Assembly (NCBI GenBank): GCA_015698045.1
Contig: BLAL01000005.1
Coordinates: 868,001 to 932,000 of the forward strand
Length of the DNA stretch: 64,000 bases
Reading direction: 5' to 3'
DNA from: Rhizophagus clarus
Taxonomy: Eukaryota > Glomeromycota > Glomeromycetes > Glomerales > Glomeraceae
The notes beneath the pieces were generated by a model. It was not told the origin of the DNA and did no database searches. It was given only the letters and a program-made list of their open reading frames with translations. This document shows positions 11,651 to 24,265 of the stretch, in pieces. The number at the start of each line of letters is the position of its first letter. The first letter of the stretch is position 1. The position numbers were made by a program, and so were the translations under genes.

Positions 11651-12350
11651 TAGCAATAATTATTTTATTTTAATATTGTTTTCATTGAAAAAAGAATTTT
11701 AAAGTGCTAGCAATTTATATTTTAGCTAGAAAAATTTTTTTTATTATTACAAAAAAAAAAATAAATATTGTTTCTCTCAAGTAAGATACTAATTAACTAT
11801 AATTCAGTGTATTTTATGCAATGCTGATCATTCAATAAGCTAATCAATATTTTTTTTTAATCATCTAGGAAAAAGAATTGGCCGTTTAGTTTTTTTTCAC
11901 TATATTAATTTATCCAACACTTTTTTAGATTAGTTTTTTAATTAAAAGTAATTAAAACATTAGTCAGCAATTAATTTGACAAATTTTTTTTTTCAAAGAC
12001 CAAATATAGAAAAACACTGAATCACGTAATTTTTTTTTACCAATGTTTAATGACTGCCGGATTTTACCGATTTTTCATCAAATTAACTAATACTTTTTTA
12101 GATTAGAATTCAAAAAAATAGGCGCAATGCTGATCATCTGATTGAAAACAAAAAAAAAATTTATTGCGTAGTGCTGATCATCTGATTAGCTGACAAATTT
12201 TTTTTTAATCTGTATAAAATGTATAATGTTGATCATGGAAATTACCGAAATTTTTTTTTTTTTTGCCATAAAAAAAATCCCTTTTTTTTCTCCCTCAATT
12301 TAAAAAACATATTTAAAGAACCTCTGTCCCGATAAAAAACTGAGGGGAAC
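11651..12350. other. A/T-rich stretch without a gene
   Basis: Three loosely repeated segments contain GCTGATCATYTGATTA or AATGCTGATCAT motifs (11820, 12127, 12170). The Helitron 5' end probably lies here or just right of it. Confidence 0.4.
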
Positions 12351-12354
12351 AATT

Positions 12355-12560
12355 AAATAGATATTAGATATTAAATAACAGATAACAGATATTAGTTAAT
12401 AGGTAATTTGATAATTATTAATTGTTAATTTAATAATTGATAATTATTAATTGATAATTGATAATTGATAATTATTAATTGATAATTAATAATTGATAAT
12501 TATTAATTGATAATTGATAATTGATAATTATTAATTATTAATTGTTAATTTAATAATTTG
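12355..12560. repeat. TTGATAATTATTAA microsatellite
   Basis: About 200 bp of reiterated TTGATAAT and TATTAA units. Confidence 0.8.
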
Positions 12561-12724
12561 ATAATTATTATAAAAATGGTTTGTGAAAATCCTTCCTTTT
12601 CTGTATATTAGAAGGCAATGATCTGCAATTTTGTGTTATACAAATTGCTCAATAAGGCTAACATATTACCATAATTGCATTAGTCCTAGTCAGTTTTTTC
12701 CAACTAAAATTTAATTATTGTTAA

Positions 12725-12975
12725 AAATGTAAAGAATGATTTTTTTTATCGTTAATTAAAAAAAACTGTAATTAATGATCTTTTTTAAATTGTTTAACTA
12801 AAAAAAATCAAAAATAATGATTTTTTTTAATTGTTTTAATGAAAAAAAATCATTTTTTTAATCATTTTAGTGAAAAAAATCATTTTTTTAATCATTTTAG
12901 TGAAAAAAATCATTTTTTTAATCATTTTAGTGAAAAAAATCATTTTTTTAAATCATTTTAATTTAAAAAAAAAAT
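12725..12975. repeat. A/T palindrome array, right part of element X
   Basis: Includes four near-identical 34-bp units built from TGAAAAAAATCATTTTTTT and AATCATTTTAG (about 12840-12960). It is the counterpart of the array at 8180-9356. Confidence 0.75.
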
Positions 12976-13139
12976 GAATGCTTTTATGGCATTTTGATAA
13001 TAAAAAAAAACATTTTAAAATAAAATGGTGCGAAATTGTTTTTTATAATTAATTTATAATGAAAACGTTATGAGCTTTTTCTTGATGATAAATGTTTGAA
13101 ATCTAGATATTATTAAAAAAGTAACACTTATATGAGAGG

Positions 13140-13317
13140 CGAAATTTTGAAATATGTGATAATTGATATACGAATTTTTGATCAAAAATTCGGTAAAAGT
13201 TAAATTTGGAAATGAAGAATCCAAAAAAATTTTAAACTCTTTATTAGGAAACATGCTGAAAGTTCATCATGAGCATTCCCAAAGATCATGGGGGAAGTTG
13301 GGCATGCGCATGATGAA
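13140..13317 (+). repeat. dispersed repeat A, copy 2
   Basis: Same orientation as 7715-7890 (GATAATTGATATACGAATTT ... GTTGGGCATGCGCATGATGA). It is cut at 13317 by element Y. Its expected continuation (CTTTTTGTAACTATGGCACC) resumes at 16684 beyond element Y. Confidence 0.65.
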
Positions 13318-14161
13318 TCATAAATTATCAAGCGCATAATGAGTTTTTACCATGTGACATATAATAACATGGTAAAAAATTATTATCCAGATAGTAAAAA
13401 ATTATCATCATGATGGTAAAAAATTATCATTCAGATAATAATAAACCATCATCCGCTTGATGATTTTTTACCATGTGATAAATAATAACATGGTAAAAAA
13501 TTATCATGTAAGTCACTTTTCCAAATTCAAATTTTTTTTCATCTCAATTTAGAAGAATCAAAAATTTACCAATTTTCGGATCCCCCCAAAAATTCCTTAA
13601 TTCAGATTTAGAAATTCCCAGCTTTTAGGGTTATCCAGAAAAATATTTTTTTTTTTCAAAATCAAAATGCTACCAATTAACCAACTTATGAACCATTAAT
13701 ACTTAAGTTTCTTCCTAATATTTTGTAATAAATTGTTACATTAATTGTATAATTTTATCATATTTGCATTTAAAAAACGTAATTAATATTTAAATTAAAT
13801 TACATGTACATGACGGACAAATGCAACAAATAAAAATATTCGTAACAAATATAAAACTATTGGAAATCGGAATAAATTTTTAAAAAATGTTTCTTTTCAG
13901 AGGTAATATAGTAAATATGTAATGTATAGTTGGCCTTGTATGTAACGTAGGGCATGTTTATTTCTATACATGTATGTACGAATGATATAATAGCACATAT
14001 GTATTTTTTTCCAAATATGACTATGATACATTAATAAACAGAATAAACACTTGTTAATAACACGCACATCTCTATTATATCTACTCTTCTCTTTTAAAAT
14101 CTGTCTTTTTTTTTTTAAAAAAAAAAAATAACACGTTCATAATATATCAACAACGGATAAT

Positions 14162-14490
14162 ATGATCTTTTCAGATATTGAAACTATATCCGAAGTTGAA
14201 ACTATATCAGAGAGTGATCCCTCTGAAGTTTTAGACGAACAGGTTATCTAATAAAAAATAAAAAATTTTAAACCTTTAATAAAATAATGCATGTTTTTAA
14301 TAACCATTTGATATTTTTAGAGCTTTAATGAAGATGGAGAAATCGAACAAGTATCTTTTTTTTACAAAATTTCTCTCAGTTACAGAAGTTATACACTCAG
14401 CTTTTCCAGTTGAATATTCGAAGACTTCACCTCAAAGAGTGGCAACTATTTTTAACATTTTGGGCTGGAATAATTGTTTATTAAATGATT
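14162..14490 (+). pseudogene. short unrecognised exons inside element Y
   Basis: ATG at 14162 opens an acidic peptide (MIFSDIETISEVETISESDP, then SEVLDEQ) that runs into GTTATC. A TTTAG acceptor near 14320 leads to SFNEDGEIEQ. A further open stretch, about 14380-14490, reads EVIHSAFPVEYSKTSPQRVA. The exon junctions are only partly convincing. No family recognised; it may be the N-terminus of a lost transposase. Confidence 0.35.
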
Positions 14491-15778
14491 AAGGGCAAGT
14501 TTTATTGATTATCTAAATTTCTTTATTATTTATTAGACTCAATATTCTACTAATAGGAGTGGTGGTGCTGGATCAATTCAGGATTGTCCTTTTTTTGGTG
14601 TACTGGAGTACGTAAAATTTTAGTGACTATACATATATGGAACTCGAACGTCTTTTAACCATACATGTATGATAACAATTTGAACCATACACACCCTACA
14701 CTACATATATGACCGATCATACACTACATTTTTTTGAAACCCCCCTTTTCAGATTAGTATTTTTTGTAACTGAAAATGAAGCTAAACCTCTTTTTACATA
14801 AATTATTTTATAACTAGGGTATGGTCACCATTGTATAAAGTCAGATAGTAATGTAGTAAAAAATTATGTCAATTTATGAGAATTTTTTATTTTTCAATGT
14901 CAAACAATAAATTTGCATAATTATGATGAAACAATATAGACAGATTCATAATTTTTTATTACTACCATTACGTGTAAATTGATTACATGATTCCGATAGT
15001 GTTAAAATGTAGATAAATTGGATATGTTGGATATATCTAACATATTGAATACATCCAACATATTAGTTATATTCATTAGTATTAATAAAAGTATTTATTA
15101 TACTGTATAAAGAAACAAAAATATTGTAAAAATCTATGGAATCAGTTTTCTAGAATAAAAAAATTCTTTTTCACGCCTAGAATAATTTATTTTACATCTT
15201 GCACCTGATAATAAAATTTTAATTCATATCTATATCCTTAATACAGTAAATATAAAAATTTTCATCTCTGTCAACACTTTCAATTCTCTTTCTTAAGAGC
15301 AACTATAAATAATTATTAAAACAACCTATCTTTACGCAACAAAATAAAAATTTTTTTGAGAAAAGGGCTTTTATCTGAAAAAAAGATTATCGCTCTAACT
15401 AATTAAGTTAGACTATTAAAATCGTAGGTTAGTTTTAAATTGAACCTTTTAAGAAAAATCTATGCAAATATAAACCTGTTTTTTGATTACTAATAGTTAT
15501 ACAGTTGAACCATAAATCAATTATTGCATTTCATTGCGATCATACTGATCAACAATTACGACAATAAATGCGATAACACAATTACATCATAAAAAATTTT
15601 CTTGATTTTTTTTTGTGTGAAAAAATTTATTTATTTATTATGAAAAAGTTTATTTAAAAAAAATTGTTGTAAATACAAATGTAAAAAAAAAGAGAAATAA
15701 AAAATTTAATAAATAAATTTTATTGTAATTATTAATATGAAAGAAATAAAGCAATTTTATTAAATTTAATGTGTATAA

Positions 15779-15919
15779 TTAAGGATTATTTCTTAAAATA
15801 TCAGCTATAAATTGTACGGACTTATTATATACATTAATTCCATATCCTTCTCTATCTCCTTCTAAAGGATTAACGCGAGATTGAAATAAAATTTTTTGGA
15901 ACGCTACTGATGCTCTTTT
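15779..15919 (-). pseudogene. C-terminal exon-like fragment inside element Y
   Basis: Open for 46 codons to a TAA at 15779, with protein-like content (SVAFQKILFQSRVNPLEGDR and VYNKSVQFIADIL). Its strand is opposite to the exons at 14162-14490. Not recognised. Confidence 0.35.
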
Positions 15920-16854
15920 TCATAGAGAAGGGTTGGATTTCAGTTTATTTGGAGCATTATTAATACTTTTTTCTTTTTTAGGAAGAGGTTAGATTTAAAT
16001 CGTAAGTAAAAAATAAAGGTTCAAAATTATTTTATTTTCTTTTAGTTTTGCAAATATTACTAAGTTATTTATAGTTCTGCGTGGGCAACTATTATAACTG
16101 AATAATATTTTTATTTTTATTTTTGTTATGTAAAGGGTTTCAGATTCATTCTAATGCAAAAAACAATTTATCTGGCTCAATAGTTATTTTTTTTTATGAA
16201 TATTTTTTATTCGTTGCATTTTTGTCCACCCTGCACGTACGATTTAATTGTAAGATTGAAACATTTTTTTAAAAGCAACATACCAATTTATTATGTAATA
16301 ACCTGTACAGCGTGATGAAATTGAAAAAATTTTTTTTGGATATCCTGAAAAATCGATAAATTTCTTTAAATTTCTAAATTTGAATGAAAAATTTTTTGGG
16401 GAATCCAAAAAATCGGTAAATTTTTGATTCTTCTAAATTAGGACGAAAAAAAATTTGAATTTGAACAGATATAGAAAGTGACCTACATGATGGTTTTTTA
16501 CCATGTTATTATTTATCACATGGTAAAAAATCATCATGCGGATGATGATTTATTATTATCTCAATGATAATTTTTTACCATCATGATGGTAATTTTTTAC
16601 TATCTGGATGATAATTTTTTACCATGTTATTATATGTCACATGGTAAAGAATTATTATGCGCTTAATAATTTATGATTAATCTTTTTGTAACTATGGCAC
16701 CCCATATAAAATACGCCCAATTTTTCATTTTAAGACATGATTGTCAAAAAATTAAGGATATGATCTTCAATTTCGGTGCAAAAAATGTCAGATAATTTGT
16801 TAGGTGTTTTAATGATTTAACTTTATGTTAAACTTCTGTCCAGTCTGACACTCC

Positions 16855-18420
16855 ATAGGTATCGCCTGAATCGCAGCAGGTGTTTTTTACAGCAGGTGTT
16901 TTGATAATAAGCTTTTTTTTAGAAATAGAGATTTTTGAGCTTTTTGGTACAGATTTATATACCATTCCACTGGACCCTATTAAAAAAATTCGTTTTATTT
17001 ATTTTTTACTGAATGATTAATAGTTATTCTTTTAATGGTTACAGTATTTTAAACTAAAATATTTAAACAGTTTATTAAACCGGATAATCAAAATAAATTA
17101 ATTTTTTATGTTCTTTTAGATTATCTAATGCTTAATCAAAAAAAAAAAAAAAAAAATTTAACGTAAAGAAATTCATACAAAATAGTAGACCGTACATATG
17201 ATAAGACTAAATACATTTTCTCACAAAGTTGTGTAGACCGTTGGGTCGGAGCAGCTTTACTGCTTTAGAGGACTTATGGGCGTATAATATTAATAGTGAC
17301 ATTCTATTTACTAGATAATATTTGTAGTTTACTAAAGTATCTGTTCTAGGTTTAAATTGGAATTTGCAATTTTATAATTATTTCTTCTTTTTTTGATTTT
17401 ATTTATTTTTTATTTATTTTTAACTTTAAATTAGATTAGCTATGTAGATAAGTCTTAATTATTTTTATAGTGGCTTTAATGTAAAAGTGCAAATTTTCTT
17501 ATACCTATGTCAACGAAATCGTAAATTTGTATTCGAATATGAGTGGTCGTTCATTAAAGGAAATAAAAATATAAAATCAAATAATTAAAAATTTTATTAT
17601 TTTTTAGTGGTATATTAAACCAAATGATTAATAAATTACAGTTAACTGATAAAAAAAAAAAAAAATGCAAAAAACGATTTTTTATTAATACAAAAACGAT
17701 TTTAACATTTTTTTTTAAACCGTTTAATAAAAAACGACATTTAAAGCTTTTTTTAAAAATCGTTAATAAAAAAAATAAATAATTTATAAAAGAATCAATA
17801 AAAAAGTTGCGAAAACTTTTTAATTGTATAACAGCAACCATTAATAAAAAAAATAATAATATCTTTAAAAATTAATTGCGGAATATCTTACCTGTCATAA
17901 TTGCGTCTGTCAAAATAATTACGGTGGAGAAGTATAGTATTCAGTTAAAAAACTGCTAAAAAATAAATTTTTAATCATTTGGTTTAAAACTATTAAAGAA
18001 AATAATAAATCTTTTAATTATTTGATTTTAATATACTGTTAAAATTTACGTGATTAAGCATTTAGTTAATTTTAAAAACCATAAACCGGTTTAATAAACA
18101 ATAAACTGAAAAATATTTTTTTTTAAAATATTTAGCTTAAAAAACTGTTAACTGTTAAAGAATAATTATTAAACATTCAGTTTAATAAACCGAAAAGAAA
18201 ATGAATTAATCTTTTAATTATCCGGTTTAATAAATTTGTAATATGATCCAGTGGAATGGTATAGGACCAACAATTCAAAAAAAAAAAAAAATTTAACCTA
18301 ATCATTTAGAAACGAATGTATACCTATACTAAAAAGCTCAGAAATCTCTATTTCCAAAAATAGCCATTACCAAAACGCCTACTGTAAAAAAAACATCCGC
18401 TGCGATCAGGCGTTACCTGC
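16855..18420. mobile_element. TIR element Z, about 1.6 kb, non-autonomous
   Basis: About 16855-17110 is inverted at about 18180-18420: CGCCTGAATCGCAGCAGG against CGCCTGATCGCAGCGG, then GAAATAGAGATTT, TGAGCTTTTT, TATACCATTCCACTGGA and TTATTAAACCGGATAAT. The interior repeats TTAAACCGTTTAATAAA-like motifs and has no gene. The GC-rich outer end near 18420-18500 (GCCGCAAAATGCGGCACA) may belong to it too. It ends about 150 bp before the kinase start. Confidence 0.6.
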
Positions 18421-18653
18421 CGCAACATCTGTTGTACCTACCGCTGTGCTTGCCATACCTGCCGCAAAATGCGGCACACTTTTGTCCGGTGTAATGCAAC
18501 CTTAATTTGAAGTAATTCCGTTTTTACCTTCATTAAATATCCAAATTTAGGTATATAAAAGTAACGCCAATATATATTTTTTTTTTTATAATCTTGAAAT
18601 TCTTTTTCGCAGATTCAACATAAATTTATCCTAACATATTAAAAATTATAAAT

Positions 18654-20168
18654 ATGAGCTCTATTAATGAAAATCGATTAATATCGGAATTTAATAAATT
18701 AAACATTTCTGATAAAGATTCCATTTCTGTAAAAATCAATCATGAAAATTGTTATGACCCCGATAATAATAAATTTTGGTGTAAGGAATGTGTTCCTCGT
18801 TGCATGATTGAAGGATGGACCGGCGGAAATGATGATATTGATAATTTTATCAAGGATACGATTTATAATGTAAATGATAGTATTAATAATAATTATTATC
18901 CATTATTTCTTGAATGGGTTCCATTTGATAGATTTGAAAATATGAAACAAATAGGTGAAGGTGGATTTGCAAAAGTGTATTCTGCAACATGGATTGACGG
19001 TAGAGCATTTTATATTAAACAAGATGATGGAAGTTGGGTAAAAGAAGATGCCATTCCATGGAAGTTGCCTTGAAAAAGCTAAATGAATCACAGAATATGT
19101 CAGCTAGTTACTTAAATGAGGTATATTTTTACACGTATTCATTTATAATTTTTAAAATAGTGATATTAAAATTAATCTCATTTATTCTAATTTAATAATA
19201 GCTTAAAACGCATTGGAAATTAAATTGCTTACAAAGTAACTCTTTAAAATTTTATGGAATTACTAAAGACCCAAAACTGAAGAATTTATGATGATAGTGC
19301 AACTTGCGAATAAAGGAAATTTGAGAAGTATTCTTTCGAGTAATTTTAACGAAATTATGTGGAATAATAAACTTGCATATTTGCATAATTCAGCAGTGGA
19401 CCTTAAATACTAACATTCATTAGGATTTATTCACAAAGATTTTCATAGTGGAAATATATTATACACTAGTGGTAATAATTATTCTTATATTTCAGATTTT
19501 GGATTATCTGGACCATCAAATGAACAAAAATCAGATAAGATATTTGGCGTATTACCATATATTGCTCCAGAAGTTTTAAATGGAGAGCCATATACATTAT
19601 CTTCTGATATTTATAGTTTTGGAGTAATTATGGCTGAATTATCATCTGGAAAATCTTCTTTCCATAATAGAAAACATGATAATAGTTTAGCATTAGAAAT
19701 ATGTAATGGGTTCAGACCAGAATTTGGAAAGGGAACTCCTGAAATTTATATGAGATTAGCTCATAGATGTATGAATGCTAATCCAAATCAAAGACCAACA
19801 GCTAATGAATTATATGAAATATTAGATTGTTGGATAGATTACGAAGATCATGAAAAATATGGATATAAAGGATTTGAAGAAGCTGATAAAGAAATACCAA
19901 ATATTTCGAATTCATATGAAAAAGATCCTAATGCTATTTATACGAGTAGAGCATTTATATTTAAAAATCTATCAAAACCTATTAATTCATCTTTTGTTAT
20001 TACTTCATATCTTGATAATGAAGGTATTATATTTTATTTTATAAAATAATTAAAAAAACAAAAATAAATAAACTAATTTTTTTATTTTTAATAGATTGTA
20101 AAGATTCTCAATTAGCTGACTTAGAGGTTTCTAGTACATCAAAATTTGAAAGTATAAACAATTTGTGA
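18654..20168 (+). pseudogene. TKL-like protein kinase, broken
   Basis: Exons are 18654-19120, 19202-20023 and 20095-20168 (GTATAT...AATAG and GTATTA...AATAG), ending in TGA. An N-terminal Cys-containing segment (CYDPDNNKFWCKECVPRC) precedes the glycine loop IGEGGFAKVYSATW, the VALKKL lysine, the catalytic loop IHKDFHSGNIL (RD replaced by KD, frequent in this family), SDFGLSG and IAPEVLNGEPYT. The C-terminus has the YTSRAF block typical of the expanded Glomeromycotina kinases. The reading frame is damaged: a shift just before VALKKL (about 19066), another around 19288, and a TAA at about 19411 inside DLKYxHSLGF. Part of the segment before DLKY also looks short. It is a young pseudogene of a large family. 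Confidence 0.82.
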
Positions 20169-21297
20169 TATTATTTTTATAGTATAAACTAGTGTATTAT
20201 GGAAATAAATAAATAGGTAGCTACTGCTATTTTAAAAAACTTTTGTTGAAATATTATGATTAAAATTTCTAATAAAATAATACCAGCAATTATTTGATAA
20301 TTTATTATTATCCAAGGCAAAGCAAACTTTTACAAATAATAATAATTACTTAATCTGCATATGGCAGAATCACATTAAATATTTTCTGATTTAAAATTGG
20401 CCAATCAGCTGCAGATTCAGCCAAAATTTCAGCCAGCTAATTAAACTTATTGTTAAATTTTCCATTAATATTTGTTTCATGATGCAATGATGTATCTTTA
20501 ATATCTGATATAGTGTAACTTGTAGCTAATAAAAGCTCAAAAAATAATAAACAAATAAATAAATAATAAAGTCATATACTGTGATATGATAATAGTTCAT
20601 ATTAATAAGTGGAAGAGATACATTGATAATATAATTAAAAAATTCAACTGAAAATTTATGTAAAAAAAAAAAATTTTTTTATATATAGAATTTTTTTTTA
20701 CAATATAAGTTTCTGATAAATGATTTTTTTTATCATGTTATGAGTTAATGACATGAGGAACAGTGCTTATTACACAAAAAACACAAAAAACACAAATCTA
20801 AAAAAGGAAAATTTTATAATTCTGGCCAAAATTATACATAATTTTAATAAATGTAGGTGATCTATGTTGAAATATCCATCTAAAGCAGAGCAGAATCACG
20901 TGATTATAGTAAAATATTTGTCACCAGTATCTCATCCTTTACTTTTTCATTTTACTAAATATTCTGAAGACAGAATTTTTTGATTAGTAAAAACTTGTTT
21001 ATCATACCAATTATTTGTCACATATATAATTTCTTAATGTTTAATTCTAGTCAAATCTGCTTTGCTTTAAACGTCCACCTTTTATAGAATTCTGTGTAAT
21101 ACAAATTCCATTTTGATAAAAATTAAATTTTCTTTTTGGAAATTTGTGTAATATTATATGACTTTGATTAGCCAATAATAATAAAGTATATTTTTAGAAT
21201 TCTGTTTTATGTGTTTATTTTTTTCTATTATATACAAACCATTAAAATCAATCATATAATTTTTGATGTTACCAGTCTTAATTTAATATTAATCCCT
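20169..21297. other. intergenic, no gene seen
   Basis: A/T-rich, with a CACGTGATTATAG motif near 20896 and poly-A/T tracts. No convincing coding region on either strand. Confidence 0.45.
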
Positions 21298-23570
21298 TCA
21301 GGATCCTGAACATCTCTCATTTAGATCAGATATGATGTATAGTAAAATTTTCAATTTAGAATATCTTGGTCAATATTAATGCTATCAAAATAAATTTATA
21401 CCATTAGATTCGTCTCATTAAGACGAATCCAATAATATAAATTTCATTAAAATCCAATCAGTAAATTCTTTAAATACAGGGGTATGTAGGATAAGAAATT
21501 TTTAAAAATACCCCTGAAATAAGCAATTTTTTAAAAATTTTATATGATCAATAAGCAAACTCAACTCCTGACCTATTTATATATAGTTTGGGATCCTATC
21601 CCTTCCCATGAACTTGAACTTAGTCTGCCTTTATATTAGGATAGATAGAATTTAATGAACTTCCATCTTATATGATGCAGCTTTTATAAACGTTCAAGTC
21701 GTTCCATCAAAAAAAAATTCATAAAATCTACATTGAAGTCTTTTACATTTTTCTATCAATTATATAGTATAAATTGATCAATAGATCCATAAAGTTTATT
21801 GATAAATATAGCAATTTGTAAAATCTGACTTTAATGATAAAAGAATTTTTCAATTTCTTTATCAGCAATAATTAATACTTGATTTAATTGATGATTGAAT
21901 TAAATAGATTGAACTGAATGTATTAGCTAAATTCTATAATGATAAGATAATTTTAAATTTTCTGTAAAAAAAAGAGTGTCCAGAATTTACCACAATATCT
22001 GAGAAATAATGATGATTAGTAAATTATAATATTCTGGACACTTTTTACATGAACCCTTCTAGACATTTCTAAACATCTGGAAAATTTAGTATTTCAACAT
22101 TAGGAATTGGATAATTTCTGAACAAATAATCATTTTTTAGATTATTTCAAATAAGACTTTTTTTTTTATGGAGATGATAATTTTTAACCTAATTAAAAGA
22201 GCAAATATTTAGCAAAATCATTTTTAGCTCTTATTACTAAATTTAAAGGTGATCATTCTACAAACCTATTACAAGCTTATCTATGATATAAATTTGAGCA
22301 TGTTTTAATTACAATCTAATAAAATTATGAAAGATTGTATTTGATTTCTTCAAATAAAATATTTTTTTTTAAAAAAAAACTTATTCATAAAAGAAAGATC
22401 TATGCAATACAGTCATCCTTCTCTATAGCAAACTTCAATATAATGAAGAATACCATATAAAAAATTGTTAATGTGGGACAGATATTAATATATAAAAAAC
22501 CCTTGATTAACTGAATTTTATTAATTATGGGCTGTATACCATTATATGAAGTAAAATTATAAAGCAGTATGTATAAAAATGACTCTTTTTATAACCTTTT
22601 CTAATCTCCCTTACCTTAATTTCATAAGTTCGGTCATATTTTTTATTTGGCAATACTACAAAAAAGAAAAAAAATAAATAATTAAAAAAAATATCAAAAA
22701 ATACCTTCTCCAAATCCTTTTTATCATAATTCCAAAATTCTGGTTATGCTTTTCGTCCAGTATTCATTAATATTACAAAAAAAAATTAAATAATTAGAAA
22801 TAATAATGAAAAATACTTTTAACATTCTTTACCTTAATTCCATAAGTCTGGTCATATTTTTCATCTGGTAACACTACAAAAAAGAAAAAAAAATAAATAA
22901 TTAGAAAAAATACTGAAAATACCTTTCCCAAACCTCCTTACCTTAATTCTAAAAGTCTGGTTATGCTTTTTATCTGGCAACACTACAAAAAAAAAAAAAA
23001 ATTAAATAATTAGAAATAATAATGAAAAATCCTTCCCCTAACCTCTCTTATCTTAATTTTATAAGTCCAGTCATGTTTTTTGTCTGGTAATACTACAAAA
23101 AAGAAAAAAAAATAAATAATTAGAAAAATCACCAAAAAACACCTCCTCCAAACCCCTTTATCTTAATTTCAGTTATATTTTTCATCTGATAACACTACAA
23201 AAAGAAAAAAAATAAATCTATTTTTCTCAGATATTTAGATTATCTAATAGATTAGCAAGTCATATGACAGGACCCCAAACTATATATAAATAGGTCAGGG
23301 GTTGAGTTTGCTTATTGATTATATAAAATTTTTAAAAAGTTGCTTATTTTAGGGGTATTTTTGAAAATTTCTTATCCTACATACCCCTGTATTTAAAAAA
23401 TCTACTAATTGGATTTTAATGAAATTTATATCATTAGATTCTTCTTAGTGAGATGAATCTAATAGTATAAATTTATTTTGATAGTATTAATAATGACCAA
23501 GATATCCTAAATTAAAAATTTTACTATACATCATATCTGATCTAAATAAAAGATGTTCGGGATCCTTATA
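21298..23570. mobile_element. TIR element W, about 2.3 kb, arms about 300 bp
   Basis: 21298-21605 is inverted at about 23272-23570: GGATCCTGAACATCT, TTAGATCAGATATGATGTAT, TTAGATTCGTCTCATTAAGA, GGGGTATGTAGGATAAGAAA, AACTCAACTCCTGACC. A strong hairpin lies within each arm (ATTAGATTCGTCT / AGACGAATC). The interior carries a minus-strand splice-cassette array (22590-23215). A related arm fragment lies at 53800-53930. No transposase gene. Confidence 0.72.
22590..23215 (-). repeat. splice-cassette tandem array, 109-110 bp period (41-nt mini-exons)
   Basis: On the minus strand each unit reads TTTTTTTGTAG, then a 41-nt block, then GTAAGG or GTAAAG. Blocks are at 22615-22655, 22833-22873 and 22942-22982. 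The copy at 23052-23092 has lost the donor T, and two copies (about 22725-22775 and 23160-23200) are degenerate. Spacing is 109 or 110 bp, and the implied intron is 68 nt with TTCTAATTATT as a branch-like motif. One frame of each block is open (LPDEKYDQTYGIK, LPDKKHNQTFRIK, LPNKKYDRTYEIK). However, 41 is not divisible by three, so serial splicing would not keep the frame. Confidence 0.75.
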
Positions 23571-23571
23571 C

Positions 23572-23890
23572 TATACCAAATAATTTGTTATAATATTAAC
23601 AAATAATTTATTATAGTATTATCAAATAATTTGTTATAGTATTAACAAATAATTTGTTATAATATTTAACAAATAATTTGTTATAGTATTAACAAATAAT
23701 TTGTTATAATATTAACAAATAATTTGTTATAATATTAACAAATAATTTGTTATAATATTAACAAATAATTTGTTATAGTAATAACAAATAATTTGTTATA
23801 ATATTAACAAATAATTTGTTATAATATTAACAAATAATTTGTTATAATATTAACAAATAATTTGTTATAGTATTAACAAATTTTTTATAA
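23572..23890. repeat. 22-bp palindromic minisatellite, about 14 copies
   Basis: Unit about TATTAACAAATAATTTGT plus TATAA. Its core AACAAATAATTTGTT is a perfect dyad. It abuts the right end of element W. Confidence 0.9.
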
Positions 23891-24265
23891 TAAAGGTCTG
23901 ATTGACTCAAACACTTATTTTATTATATCAAGATGTACTGTAACTGTACCTAGTATTTGAATATATCATTGTCAAATTTATTTATACTTGAAAAAATTTT
24001 AAAGAAATTTCTATAAGATTCTGTGGATATAAAAAACATAAAATATAAATAAGGAACAAATTTTTATTAATTCAATATTTTAAAAAATTAAAATAATAAT
24101 CAATTTAGAAAACTGTTTAATACCATCTAATGAATGACTCTTCTCATTCATTTCAAACTAATTAACTTTAAATAAAAGCTTACATTAACAAAATCTTTAC
24201 TATAATATTAACATAATCATATAATTTTTTTAAGAAAATTTCCAAAATTTTCAGAATTTTATGCA

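Larger units (their letters stand above)
8003..13158. mobile_element. TIR element X, about 5.1 kb, with A/T palindromic arrays
   Basis: The left arm (about 8003-8180) is the reverse complement of about 12975-13158. Both read CACATATTTCAAAATTT, then GTGTTACTT, ATCTAGATTTCAAACATTT, ATCAAGAAAAAGCTC and TTATAAATTAATTATAAAAA. Inside each arm come arrays of AAATCATTTTTT-type repeats. The Helitron at 9357 onward is inserted within it. No transposase belonging to X is visible, so it looks non-autonomous. No clean TSD seen. Confidence 0.62.
13318..16683. mobile_element. TIR element Y, about 3.4 kb, arms about 370 bp
   Basis: The left arm (13318-13690) is the inverse of about 16310-16683. Both contain ATCATAAATTAT-type ends, several ACCATGTTATTATTTATCAC blocks and repeated GGTAAAAAATTATCAT units, then a TTTTCGGATCC / GGGGAATCC segment. 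The insertion into repeat A can be read because the flanks continue the 7940-7990 sequence. Short exon-like stretches at 14162-14490 (+) and 15779-15919 (-) are all the coding capacity visible. The superfamily is not recognised. Confidence 0.68.

Noticed and set aside
22525-22713. 62-residue minus-strand ORF as a gene
   Set aside because: It is a read-through of one mini-exon and its flanking intron sequence in the element W array.
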